Of a stretch of DNA of 64,000 bases, positions 16,895 to 26,414 are shown one piece after another; the first letter of the stretch is position 1, and each line of letters opens with the position of its first letter. Origin of the DNA: Natronosalvus vescus (lineage in GTDB: Archaea > Halobacteriota > Halobacteria > Halobacteriales > Natrialbaceae); contig NZ_CP099546.1 of the NCBI RefSeq assembly GCF_023973145.1, forward strand, positions 62,001-126,000, read 5' to 3'. The position numbers and the translations under genes are program-made. Under the pieces are notes generated by a model. It saw nothing but the letters and a program-made list of their open reading frames with translations, ran no database searches and had not been told where the DNA came from.

Positions 16895-18178
16895 CTAACT
16901 GCAGTCAGTACAGTGTGGCCGATCATTTTCAAACACCACGTCGTAGGCCACACACCCACACTGATCACAAATCGACGGAACCTCGTGAGACAACCATTGG
17001 TCGAGCGTGTCATATGAGAGGTTACAGTCAGCGCACGTCGCGAACGCTGGGAGATTACGAAGTGCCTCCTCATCGAATACGTGGTTTCGCTCAGCGCACG
17101 CCTGGTCGTGGGGTGTCCTCGATTCACCCGACTCTATGAGCACATACTGATCATCTTCCGCAATCGCCTGAGCGTGTTCATCGCCAAACTCTCCGACGTC
17201 GTACTGGACGAGCGCTATCCACACGCCGTCGGGACTCCCCCACTCTTCGATGTCCACAATCAGTAGTTCCCTGCCTGTACTTCTGTGGCGGTATTTCGCA
17301 CCAATAAACGTCTCTTCGAGGTAGTCCCACGCCTCCTCGAGAGTTGTTTTAAACTGTTCCTGTAAATCGTTCCGCTCGTACGCCTCAGTGATTCGAAATC
17401 CATCACGTGCGAGTCGAACCTTTTCGAAAGCAACACCCGGCTCATCCGTCTCGCGTAAGTGGAGAAGCTGGCCGATCGTCTCCGCCGTCGGTTCATCCTC
17501 TTCAGGCATCTGGTAGACCTGCATCAGTTTCGTGAGTGCACGCTCGGCTCGGCCCGCTTCAACGAACTCCATGGCCTCGTCGAAACGCTCCGCCTTATAC
17601 GCTGCTACCGCATCCGTCGAAGCAAACGCCGTCTCCGGCCGCATTTCCAACATCGATCGCTGGGAGGTGGCGATATATTCCCGCAGAGAAAGTCGCCGCC
17701 GCGTAGCACCCACTTCGCTGTTGAGCTGTGCAAGCTTCCCGGAAAGCGAGTTTCGAGCAATCGTTACCCGAACCGTTGATTGCTCTCGCCAGCCATTGCG
17801 CTGTGTGTCCAGCACGTCCCAACAGTAGTCTTGCAGGACACACCAGTAGAACTCGTCGTTCCAGCGCTCGTATATCAGCAACACCACCGGTACGGAGGCT
17901 CGCAGGCAATCGTTCAAAACAAAATCCGATTTGAGATCCCACCAGACGGAATCCGGGTCGTCGAACCGGTTCGACGCTTTGAGCTGTACGAAAAACGGGG
18001 ATGATGTCACTACCGTTGATCCTGGCTGACTCTCAGTCGGTCTGACCTCGAAGTCGAAGGCGTAGTCCTCCTCCAGCGAGTTTACGACCCACCTCGAGAA
18101 GAGCGTTTGTAGCCGCCCTCTCGAGTGTTGCTCGAGTTCCTGATTGCGATCCTTTTTCTTGCCCATTATGTTGGACAT
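16895..18178 (-). CDS. DUF4365 nuclease-like protein with C-terminal zinc ribbon
   Basis: This protein is 427 residues, or 423 from the MGKKKDRNQ start. The N-terminal domain begins with RLQTLFSRWVVNSLEEDYAFDFEV and contains FFVQLKAS near 60-67, matching the DUF4365 restriction-endonuclease-like (PD-(D/E)xK type) fold. The middle is helical and TPR-like. The C-terminus carries CADC, CDQC and CTDC zinc ligands. It sits alone, antisense, inside the glycan cluster with no methyltransferase beside it. DUF4365 proteins occur in defence contexts, so it may be a stand-alone defence effector; that is inference. Confidence 0.7.
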   Translation of the reverse strand: MSNIMGKKKDRNQELEQHSRGRLQTLFSRWVVNSLEEDYAFDFEVRPTESQPGSTVVTSSPFFVQLKASNRFDDPDSVWWDLKSDFVLNDCLRASVPVVLLIYERWNDEFYWCVLQDYCWDVLDTQRNGWREQSTVRVTIARNSLSGKLAQLNSEVGATRRRLSLREYIATSQRSMLEMRPETAFASTDAVAAYKAERFDEAMEFVEAGRAERALTKLMQVYQMPEEDEPTAETIGQLLHLRETDEPGVAFEKVRLARDGFRITEAYERNDLQEQFKTTLEEAWDYLEETFIGAKYRHRSTGRELLIVDIEEWGSPDGVWIALVQYDVGEFGDEHAQAIAEDDQYVLIESGESRTPHDQACAERNHVFDEEALRNLPAFATCADCNLSYDTLDQWLSHEVPSICDQCGCVAYDVVFENDRPHCTDCS

Positions 18179-18323
18179 TGGGGGCGTTCATGCTGAAAGC
18201 TTCGGAGACATTGACTGTCGTGAAGCGATAATTAACGAGCTAGCTAGGTGGCTACTCCGCCGTTATCCATGTCTTTTTCCCTCAAATCAGTAGGGTGTCG
18301 ACAGATCGGATCAGAAGACGACG

Positions 18324-19309
18324 CTAGGAGTTTCTGACCAGCGGATCGTACCAGTCCTGATTCTCGCGATACCAGTCGATGAATTTGGCGACGCCCTCAC
18401 GGATATCCGTCGTAGGTTCATACCCGATGAGGTCGTTGGCCTTCGAGATATCGGCGTGGGTGTGTTCGGCATCACCCTCTCTGGGTTTGGTGAACTCGAG
18501 CTCGAGACTCGGATCGATCTCGTCGCGGATAACCTCGGCGAGGGTTTTGATGTCGATGTTATCGGTGGAGCCGACGTTCATGATCTCGCCGTCGGCCCGG
18601 TCGTCCTCGAGGAGCTGTTCATTGACGCGGATGATATCATCGACGTAGGTGAAATCCCGTGTTTTCGAGCCGTCACCGTAGATCACGGGTGGCTCGCCGT
18701 GGAGACACCGCGAGACGAAGTTCGTCATCGCCATGTTCGGGCGCATACGCGGGCCGTACACGGTGAAGTAGCGCAGGGAGACCGTCGGCAGGCCGTAGAT
18801 CTCGTTGTAGACGCGGGCGTACTGTTCGGTAGCGAGTTTGGAGACGCCATATGGGGAGACAGGTTCCGTAGGGTGTGCCTCGTCGTAGGGCAGGTACTCG
18901 GGTTTGCCGTACACCGAGGAGGAGGAGGCGACGACGACCCGGTCAACGTCGTGTGTACGGGCCGCCTCGAGGACGTTGATCGTCCCATCAACGTTGTAGG
19001 CGTTGACCTTCTTGGGTTCCTCGACGCTCTTTCTGACGCCCGCCTGGGCGGCTTGGTGGTAGACGACGTCAGCGTTCGCGACGAGGTCATCGACGAGTGA
19101 CTCGTCGGTGATCGAGCCCTCGACAAACTCGTAGGTTGCGTTGGCTTCGTCTGCGGCGTCTTTGGCCGCCTCGATGTTGTGTTTCTTGATTCCGAGATCG
19201 TAGTAGGGCTCGAGGTTATCGAGTACGGTTACGTCGTGGCCGGCACTAGCGAGACCTTCTGTGATGTGGCCGCCAATGAAGCTCCGCCGCCTGTTACGAG
19301 AATTTGCAT
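18324..19309 (-). pseudogene. NAD-dependent nucleotide-sugar epimerase, frameshifted in the glycine motif
   Basis: From the ATG at 19309 the protein starts MQILVTGG, then one base is missing between about 19283 and 19291. Restoring it gives GSFIGGHITEGLASAGHDVTV and a full 328-residue extended-SDR epimerase with the SSSVYGKP, YGVSKLATE (Tyr-Lys catalytic pair), RYFTVYGPRMRP and TRDFTYVDD motifs. Everything after the shift is one clean open frame to 18324. The lesion hits the NAD-binding TGxxGxxG loop. It may be a true recent inactivation or a sequencing slip in GC-rich sequence. The family makes UDP-galactose- or UDP-GalA-type sugars. Confidence 0.8.
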
Positions 19310-19929
19310 AAGGTGTACTGTGTTGAGTCGATTACAAAAAGCATCTGTTTCCGATTTAGTGTGGTTCATGTCGACTGGGAGAGTGGCTAAATGATATGTT
19401 CTGGGGAAGTGAGACTCCCATTGTACATCAAGTAGACTTTCTTACAACCTCTTCGAAAAATCCAATAGGCGTTCCACTCTCGTAAATATGTATTCTGTTC
19501 ATATATTCCTAAGATAGTATAATTTTGTACGCAAATACGGAGGTGGAGTAATTCTCTATTGAAATGGGCCAGAGGCGAGTTATTACGATGAATCAGTATT
19601 CAACTAAAGTGTGGTCATGTGACTACATGACAGCAGCGTTTGATAGCGACAGGCCGTTAGCTATTTATCCTTGCTGTCAAAAGTAACGCCTGATTGAAGT
19701 CTCGTATCGAAGTCGTTTCCAGGGGTGGGCAGTTTGACGATGTTGGAACGAATGAACCGGGGGACAGGCCGTCGGAATCGTTGGATTCCGATACGACAAT
19801 GTCGTGTTACCGGCCGGATGAGGTGGTACTCCGAAGTCGGTCGCTTCGGATGGTGGAACGACTCTTGGTCGAGAATCACACAGCGGACTCGACAGAACAA
19901 CTCTCACACTATACACTGGGCGGAAACAC
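19310..19929. other. 620-base AT-richer divergent intergenic region
   Basis: It separates the frameshifted epimerase from the divergent nucleotide-sugar dehydrogenase. The segment 19480-19680 is AT-rich, with TATA-like stretches (ATTTATCC near 19662). A short plus-strand frame (19799-19933) overlaps the next start by four bases but shows no recognisable motif, so it is not called. The region probably holds the promoter of the long plus-strand glycan operon. Confidence 0.35.
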
Positions 19930-21249
19930 ATGAGTAAGCAATCGTATAGGACACAAACGGAACGCACAACCACTGCGGACATCTGCGTAGTCGGCCTCGG
20001 CTACGTGGGCCTCCCACTGGCACATGAATTTGCAGTTGAGGGGCACTCCGTTCGCGGATTCGATATCGACGCCGAGAAGATCGCAACCCTCGAAGACGGT
20101 GTGGATCCAACGGGTGACGTTGGCGATGAGAATATCGCCAGCTGTGACGTCGAGTTCTCGACCGACGAAGCTGTTATCTCGGAAGCTGAGTACGTCATTG
20201 TCGCGGTTCCGACGCCTGTAGACGACCTGGAGAAACCCGATCTCGGACTCGTTGAAGCGGCCGGAAAAACGGTGGGCAGCCAGCTCAATGCCGGTTCGAC
20301 CGTGATTCTCGAGTCGACGGTGTATCCAGGGGCCACACGCGAAGTGTTCGTTCCGGCGCTGGAGCAGACGTCCGGGTTGGAAGCCGGGTCGGAGTTCAGT
20401 GTCGGCTACTCACCTGAGCGAATGGTACCCGGCGATGAGGAACACGGTCTGCGAAACGTCGTGAAAATTGTGAGTGGCCTGGATGAGGACACTCGAGAGG
20501 ACATCGCGCGCCTGTACGAGTCGATTGTCGATGCGGGCGTCCATCGGGCGAACTGTATCGAGACTGCAGAAGCGGCCAAAGTCATCGAGAACACCCAGCG
20601 GGATCTGAATATCGCGCTGGTTAACGAGCTGGCGGTGGCCTGCGACCACCTCGGGCTCGAAACGGAAGCCGTGCTCGAGGCCGCAGGCACGAAGTGGAAC
20701 TTCCACGACTACCGCCCGGGCCTAGTCGGCGGGCATTGCATCCCCGTCGACCCGTTCTACCTTATCTACGAGGCCGAACAGAACGGGTTCTCGCCCGAGC
20801 TAATCCAGAAGGCCCGTGAGGTCAACGAGTACGTTCCGACCCATGTCGCCAAACAGACGATCAAGGCGCTCAACGAGAGCGCAAAAGTGCTCATGCACAG
20901 TCGGGTGCTTGTCCTTGGGCTGGCCTACAAGCCCGACGTAGAGGACATCCGCACCTCCGCAATCGGCGGCGTAATCGACGAACTCCAGCAGTACGGGATC
21001 GACGTTGTTGGGTTCGATCCCCACGCCGATAACGACGTGATGCGCGAAGAGTTCAGGATCGACGTCCAAGAGGAACTTTCGGTCGAGGGCTTCGACGGAC
21101 TCATCGTTGGGACACCCCATAGCGAGTTTTACGGGCTGAACTTCGGCGATTTGACATACGAGATGGCCGAGGATCCAATTCTGGTCGATGTCGATGGAAC
21201 ATTCGAAGAAGCGGCGACCGAACACGGATTCCGCTATGAGAAGCTCTGA
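19930..21249 (+). CDS. Nucleotide-sugar dehydrogenase (UDP-ManNAc/UDP-GlcNAc dehydrogenase type)
   Basis: This 439-residue protein has the NAD motif VGLGYVGLPLAHEF (about 20-34), the substrate helix KVIENTQRDLNIALVNELA (about 217-235), the catalytic GGHCIPVDPFYL (about 266-277) and the C-terminal VLGLAYKPDVEDIR. GGHCIPVDP rather than GGSCFPKD places it in the WecC/TviB branch, which oxidises UDP-HexNAc to the uronic acid. It supplies an acidic aminosugar precursor. Its TGA overlaps the ATG of the GT2 gene downstream. Confidence 0.88.
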   Translation: MSKQSYRTQTERTTTADICVVGLGYVGLPLAHEFAVEGHSVRGFDIDAEKIATLEDGVDPTGDVGDENIASCDVEFSTDEAVISEAEYVIVAVPTPVDDLEKPDLGLVEAAGKTVGSQLNAGSTVILESTVYPGATREVFVPALEQTSGLEAGSEFSVGYSPERMVPGDEEHGLRNVVKIVSGLDEDTREDIARLYESIVDAGVHRANCIETAEAAKVIENTQRDLNIALVNELAVACDHLGLETEAVLEAAGTKWNFHDYRPGLVGGHCIPVDPFYLIYEAEQNGFSPELIQKAREVNEYVPTHVAKQTIKALNESAKVLMHSRVLVLGLAYKPDVEDIRTSAIGGVIDELQQYGIDVVGFDPHADNDVMREEFRIDVQEELSVEGFDGLIVGTPHSEFYGLNFGDLTYEMAEDPILVDVDGTFEEAATEHGFRYEKL

Positions 21250-22334
21250 TGTATCGGGAGCACTCAATCGGTGTCGTCATTCCGGCGTACAATGAGGAAG
21301 GTTTCGTTGGTGACGTGATCCAGGAGATGCCCGACTACGTTGATCGGATGTACCTGATTGACGACTGTTCAACCGACGACACATGGGAGGAGATCCACAC
21401 GGCCGCCCGCGAGGACGCCCGGAAACTTAATGGGGGGATCCTCGAATACGAGGATTGCCTCGAGGCGAGTGGCGGGACGATTGCGACTGACGGTGGAACC
21501 GCGTTGCTGCTTGAGCAGCGTGCGGTGGTTCACGATTCAATCGGGCGGGTAGTCCCGATTGAGCACCGTGAGAACCTCGGCGCCGGCGGCGCGATCAAGA
21601 CGGGCTATCTCGCAGCGCTCGAAAGCGAGATCGATATTGTCCCAACGGTCGACGGCGACGGCCAGATGGATCTGTCGCAGCTGTCGAATCTGCTAGATCC
21701 GATCGTCGAGGACAAGGCCGACTACGCGAAGGGCAACCGTTTGCTCTACAAGGAGTTCCGTTCGGACATGCCGCCGTTCCGGTTCTTCGGCAACTCAATT
21801 CTGACTTTCCTGACAAAGGTTGCATCGGGCTACTGGAAGACGATGGATCCGCAGAATGGGTACACCGCGATTTCGCACTATGCGCTGGCGAACGTAGGGA
21901 TCGAGAACATGTACGAGTACTACGGCTACTGTAACGACCTCTTGGTGAAGTTGAATGCCAAGGGAATGCGCGTGGCCGACGTCGCGATGCCCGCCGTCTA
22001 CGGCGAGGAGCAGTCGTCGATCAACTACACAACGTACATCCGGAAGGTGTCAGTGATGTTGCTTCGGAACTTCTTCTGGCGCCTGAAAGTAAAATATCTC
22101 GTACTGGACTTCCACCCACTGGCATTATTTTACTTATTCGGTATTGGTGCAGTGATAATTGGAACCATCGGTGGGATTTGGTCACTTTATACCAAATTGG
22201 CACGGGGTAATGAACTGTTTGTCAGTGCGTCACTTAGTCTTCTGGTGTTTCTTATAGGTAGTATGTTTGTTATGTTTGCTATGCTCTTCGATATGCAAGT
22301 AAACAAGGATCGAGAAATTCAAGTAACGAAGTAA
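21249..22334 (+). CDS. Family 2 glycosyltransferase with two C-terminal membrane helices
   Basis: This 361-residue protein has a GT2 fold: VVIPAYNEEGFVGDVI at 10-25, the nucleotide-binding DDCSTDD near 37-43, GAGGAIKTGY near 110 and DGDGQMD near 134-140. Two hydrophobic segments near 300-345 anchor it to the membrane. That is the plan of dolichol-phosphate-sugar synthase-like enzymes such as AglJ, which load the first sugar onto dolichol phosphate. An extra insert (about 60-90) separates the nucleotide-binding strands. Codon and base composition turn AT-rich within its last 250 bases, where the low-GC island starts. Confidence 0.85.
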   Translation: MYREHSIGVVIPAYNEEGFVGDVIQEMPDYVDRMYLIDDCSTDDTWEEIHTAAREDARKLNGGILEYEDCLEASGGTIATDGGTALLLEQRAVVHDSIGRVVPIEHRENLGAGGAIKTGYLAALESEIDIVPTVDGDGQMDLSQLSNLLDPIVEDKADYAKGNRLLYKEFRSDMPPFRFFGNSILTFLTKVASGYWKTMDPQNGYTAISHYALANVGIENMYEYYGYCNDLLVKLNAKGMRVADVAMPAVYGEEQSSINYTTYIRKVSVMLLRNFFWRLKVKYLVLDFHPLALFYLFGIGAVIIGTIGGIWSLYTKLARGNELFVSASLSLLVFLIGSMFVMFAMLFDMQVNKDREIQVTK

Positions 22335-22350
22335 TATCACCTCGACATTA

Positions 22351-23463
22351 ATGAAAATACTACGCGTTTCCAATAGCCTTAGTCCGGAAAAAGTTGGTGG
22401 AATCGGGGTACACGTCGATGAAATGTCAAAAATACAGGGCGAAAATGGGCATGAGGTTACTGTCTTGACCTCCGATAACGGTGACAGATCACTTCCACAC
22501 CGTGAAGATAGGGGTGAATATTCGGTTATACGGCATAAGGAGTTGGCGCGTCCTGCAGATAACAGTATTGCGCCAGGGATGATTCGATCGATTGTCCGCC
22601 AGCTGCGTGACTATGATGTGATTCATGCTCACTCTTATCTTTATTTTTCAACGAATATCACATCAATTATATCCAGACTTTCTGACGTCCCCTTGGCGAT
22701 TACACACCATGGCCTCTTTCCATCATCCGCGCCAAACATCATAAAGAAAGCCTATATCCCTACTGTTGGTCGTCTCACTTTCAATTCTGCGGATAATGTA
22801 TTTTGTTATACTCAATCTGCAGCAAATCTTCTTGATGAGCATAATGTGACTGTACCAAAAAAAGTGATCCACAATGGAATTGATTGTAATCGGTTTTCTC
22901 CCGATCCAAGCGCTACTTCAAGCGCAGGTCAGCAATTACTATTTGTGGGAAGAGTGAAACGCGGAAAAGGCGCTGAACTGCTAATGGAAGCCTTCGAATC
23001 AGTGAAACAAGATTATCCTGAACTGAGCGTAAAAATCGTTGGTGATGGTCCTCAACTCTCGACCTTACAGGAGAAATATGATGATAACCGTATCATATAT
23101 GCCGGAGAGATTTCCTACGAAGAGATGCCAAAACAGTTTAGAGAAAGTGATCTGTTAGTTTTACCAACGGTGACAGAGGCGGCAATTCCGAGAGTTGTTA
23201 TGGAGGCGTGGGCATGTGGTATACCAGCAGTTATGACCGATGTCCCGAGGGCTGATCGTTCTAAGATTAACGCAGGGGGAATTAGCCTTTCGCGTCGAAC
23301 ATCTGAAGAGGTGGAAACAGCAATTAGGCGACTTCTAGAGGATGATCAACTTCGACGAGAAAAAGGGAAGAGAGGACGAAACATAGTGCTCAACAATTTT
23401 TCGTGGGAAGAAACAGTCAATATGACTACAGACCAACTTAGACAAATCTCTAATCTTCAGTGA
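22351..23463 (+). CDS. Family 4 glycosyltransferase
   Basis: This 370-residue protein has a GT-B plan: an N-terminal SPEKVGGIGVHVDEMSK segment, YDVIHAHSY near 88-96, THHGLFPSS, then the C-terminal donor domain with LLFVGRVKRGKGAELLMEA and EAAIPRVVMEAWACGIPAV carrying the conserved Glu. It transfers a nucleotide-sugar residue onto a growing lipid-linked glycan on the cytoplasmic face. GC content is well below that of neighbouring genes, consistent with transfer. It overlaps the next start by ATGA. Confidence 0.88.
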   Translation: MKILRVSNSLSPEKVGGIGVHVDEMSKIQGENGHEVTVLTSDNGDRSLPHREDRGEYSVIRHKELARPADNSIAPGMIRSIVRQLRDYDVIHAHSYLYFSTNITSIISRLSDVPLAITHHGLFPSSAPNIIKKAYIPTVGRLTFNSADNVFCYTQSAANLLDEHNVTVPKKVIHNGIDCNRFSPDPSATSSAGQQLLFVGRVKRGKGAELLMEAFESVKQDYPELSVKIVGDGPQLSTLQEKYDDNRIIYAGEISYEEMPKQFRESDLLVLPTVTEAAIPRVVMEAWACGIPAVMTDVPRADRSKINAGGISLSRRTSEEVETAIRRLLEDDQLRREKGKRGRNIVLNNFSWEETVNMTTDQLRQISNLQ

Positions 23464-25178
23464 TGGAAAGGCTATTAAAATCGTTATTCACCGTTCTGCT
23501 TCTTTTGTTTTCGATAGTCATTATTGGAATCCACCAGTATGGCCTCTTCCCTGCAGTATTAGTCTTTGCGCTTATCTCACTCGGATTAGTTCTCGTCGCT
23601 GCTGTTCTATTTAGGACACCAGTGATGGCATCTATAACTTTCATTATAGGGGTTGCAGTTATTTACCGGCTAATTGTATTCCTGTATCCTGCCACACTTA
23701 TCGGCGTAGATACAGATAAGAAAGCATACTGGACTTCCGAAGTTCTTAGAGTGGGATCAACCGACGGAATCCGTTCTGATTTTTATCAACAAGCACCACT
23801 CTATCATATTCACTCGGCGTCTATCGCCGAGATTGCTAATATCAGTGTAATTGATTCTTTCGTAATTTATCCATTACTGTCCGGAATTATTGTCCCGCTC
23901 ACATCTGCAATTTTAGTCCGGTTAATTATCCCTGGAAATAGCGATGTACCTAGTGTTATTGCCGCAACGATCGCAGCGGTGTCCACTGCTGTTATGCAAC
24001 AATCATATTGGCCAATTGCGCAAACGTTTTCCTTATTCGTCTGGTGCATATTTATCATTTCACTTGCTCTTTATCTCAAAAGACGACCACAAAAACAGTT
24101 ACTTATTCTTACACTCTGTGTTGTGTCACTCGTATACTCTCATAAATTGCCGCTGGTACTGGTTCTCGGGTTATTGGCTGCAACAGGTATTGCTTTGTAT
24201 CTGGTTCGCTCCGAGAGCAGTTCTACTGGAGTATCAATCCAAGAACGGCCTGAGCTATCGATGTTCGTCTTATGTGGTCTTATACTCTTTCTTCACTGGG
24301 GCTATGTATCATATTATATGGATGATGTAATCCGACGTATAACAGTCTTATTTGCTTCTGGATCCGCTTCTGCTCCTTCAGCGCCGTCGATCCCAACAGC
24401 GGTTGACCCCGTCAACCCAGGGCTTATCGGGCAAACAATTGCCTATCCGAATTCATTATCATTGTTTTTTGAACGATCCCATGCCGTTGTGTTGTTACTG
24501 GTCGCTGGAGGATGCTGGGCATATATCGCATACGAACTGTATACTGGCAGAAGATTGGAGAAGGAAACTACAAGTCTCGTATTAGGAGGTGCAGCATTTG
24601 GAGTTATTCTCACTGCTCTTGGAGTGATAAGCATTGGTGCGCTTAATCCGAACCGTCCCCTAATGATGATTGAGCCTCTTCTGGCTGTAATTATCGCAAT
24701 CACCGTCTACAGTTTCCTTTGGGGAAGACAGAATATCGGCCACTATCTTGGAGTGTTTGTAGTTGTACTGCTGCTAATCACTCAACTGTTTGCAGCACCA
24801 GCTATTCCTGATTATCCAAACACACCCCGGTACTATCTTACGGCAGATGAAGTTGAAGGTAAATCGTTCGGTTGTGAATACATGAACGAAACAATTCATA
24901 CCGATTACTACTCTTACCAAGAGCGGTTTATTAATGGAGAGCATTGCGATGCTTATTATCCGATGGATAGGGGCTATTCTGATTCTCCATTATTTAATGG
25001 AACAGTCACTGAAAAGGATTTTAATACAATAGCGTATAGACCATCGGTTGACGTATATCTTGGAACACATAGTAGATGGAAATTGAATTGGGACATTGAA
25101 TCAGAGTTAGATGCTGAATATAGCAGAACCTATAATAATGGCGGATTCTATCTGTACCATAATCAAACACACATATAG
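23463..25178 (+). CDS. Polytopic membrane protein, GT-C or polymerase-like
   Basis: From the ATG at 23463 this is 571 residues, with about ten to twelve hydrophobic segments up to residue 445 and a soluble C-terminal domain (about 450-571) containing CEYMNETIHTDYYSYQE. A large loop near 70-110 includes GVDTDKKAYWTSEVLRVGS. The layout resembles GT-C glycosyltransferases or glycan polymerases that use polyprenyl-linked donors outside the cell. No diagnostic WWDYG-type oligosaccharyltransferase motif is present, so it is not AglB. AT-rich. Confidence 0.7.
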   Translation: MERLLKSLFTVLLLLFSIVIIGIHQYGLFPAVLVFALISLGLVLVAAVLFRTPVMASITFIIGVAVIYRLIVFLYPATLIGVDTDKKAYWTSEVLRVGSTDGIRSDFYQQAPLYHIHSASIAEIANISVIDSFVIYPLLSGIIVPLTSAILVRLIIPGNSDVPSVIAATIAAVSTAVMQQSYWPIAQTFSLFVWCIFIISLALYLKRRPQKQLLILTLCVVSLVYSHKLPLVLVLGLLAATGIALYLVRSESSSTGVSIQERPELSMFVLCGLILFLHWGYVSYYMDDVIRRITVLFASGSASAPSAPSIPTAVDPVNPGLIGQTIAYPNSLSLFFERSHAVVLLLVAGGCWAYIAYELYTGRRLEKETTSLVLGGAAFGVILTALGVISIGALNPNRPLMMIEPLLAVIIAITVYSFLWGRQNIGHYLGVFVVVLLLITQLFAAPAIPDYPNTPRYYLTADEVEGKSFGCEYMNETIHTDYYSYQERFINGEHCDAYYPMDRGYSDSPLFNGTVTEKDFNTIAYRPSVDVYLGTHSRWKLNWDIESELDAEYSRTYNNGGFYLYHNQTHI

Positions 25179-25196
25179 ATATAATCACTAAAGATA

Positions 25197-26414
25197 ATGT
25201 CAAAGAATGTACTAATAGTATCGTATTATTTCCCCCCAGGCGGAGGAGTTGGATCGTTCAGAGCTGCAAAATTTGTCAAGTATCTCCGTGGGTTTGATTG
25301 GACACCGTACGTAGTGTCGCTCCCACCGGATCGACAATCCAAGTTCTTATCTGATGATTTGGACAACGACCAATACGCTTCAATAACCGAAATTCCGGAG
25401 GAGACAAATCACGTTGACGTAACCGGAATAGCGGCATCAAAACCACTCGGAGGAATTCGATGGTTGCCATCGCTGTCTCGGGCGCTACCTAAAATAATCG
25501 AGACTCATGAGATTGATGTAGTGCTTCACACAGGTAGCCCTTTTCTCCCGCTTCTATGTTCCACATGGGTTCGTCACCGAACTGACGTGCCCTACATTCT
25601 TGATTTACGCGATCCTTGGTACGTAGACAAGGAACTGTTCGAAAACACAAAAAGCGTCGCAAATCCTATTTGGAACTGGATAAACAAAATATCGGAACAG
25701 AAAGCACTAAAATACTCGGATCGAGTCATTCTAAATACTCCGCGGATGGAGTCTCTATATAATGTGCAATATCCTGAATTTACACACAAATTTACTACCA
25801 TTACAAACGGTTTTGATCCGTCAGATTACGATTACACAGCGGCAGATCCCTTTGAGGGTGTCAGGATTGTTCATCCAGGTCGGTTTCGACGCAAGACAGA
25901 GGGTCTACTGAAAGCACTTGAACAAACCACCCGTCGGGAGCCCGCAATCGAGCTCGTCCATTTTGGTCGGTTGGATTATCGACATACAGAGCGCTTCTAT
26001 AACGAAGCAGAACGTCTCGGTATTCGAGACAAAATCGATGCTCGTGGATACACTGAACTTGAATCAATTGTTTCTACCATCAAAAGCGCTGATATTGGGT
26101 TAGTAGTTTCACGGCCGGGGGATCCAACACACATTCCAACAAAGATTTATGATTATATTGCGTGTGACATTCCAGTTCTGGCCCTTGATACCCCGGATGG
26201 TGCTTTAACTCAGATAATTGAACAATTCGACCATGCATATTGTGCCTCTCATGATGACGTTCAACGTATCATAGAAATATTAGATGTATTGATTGAGACT
26301 CAGCCACAAACCCTTGGAAGCGAAGAGCAGCGAAAAAAGTACACACGGCACCACTTGACAGGCAATCTTGCCCAGGTTTTGGAGGAAAGTATCGAAGTAT
26401 CAGGTCGTATCTGA
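25197..26414 (+). CDS. Family 4-type glycosyltransferase
   Basis: This 405-residue GT-B protein starts with LIVSYYFPPGGGVGSFRAAKF, the usual N-terminal acceptor loop of this subgroup. It has DVVLHTGSPF near 105, YILDLRDPW near 127, ITNGFDPSDY near 203 and DIGLVVSRPGDPTHIPTKIYDY near 300. It probably adds one sugar in the surface-glycan pathway. It follows the membrane protein by 18 bases, and its last 15 bases overlap the 3' end of the convergent AglQ-like gene. AT-rich. Confidence 0.87.
   Translation: MSKNVLIVSYYFPPGGGVGSFRAAKFVKYLRGFDWTPYVVSLPPDRQSKFLSDDLDNDQYASITEIPEETNHVDVTGIAASKPLGGIRWLPSLSRALPKIIETHEIDVVLHTGSPFLPLLCSTWVRHRTDVPYILDLRDPWYVDKELFENTKSVANPIWNWINKISEQKALKYSDRVILNTPRMESLYNVQYPEFTHKFTTITNGFDPSDYDYTAADPFEGVRIVHPGRFRRKTEGLLKALEQTTRREPAIELVHFGRLDYRHTERFYNEAERLGIRDKIDARGYTELESIVSTIKSADIGLVVSRPGDPTHIPTKIYDYIACDIPVLALDTPDGALTQIIEQFDHAYCASHDDVQRIIEILDVLIETQPQTLGSEEQRKKYTRHHLTGNLAQVLEESIEVSGRI

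Noticed and set aside
19694-19933. 79-codon plus-strand frame overlapping the dehydrogenase ATG by four bases
   Set aside because: It needs a TTG start, has no recognisable motif and its first half overlaps probable promoter sequence; coupling alone is too weak.
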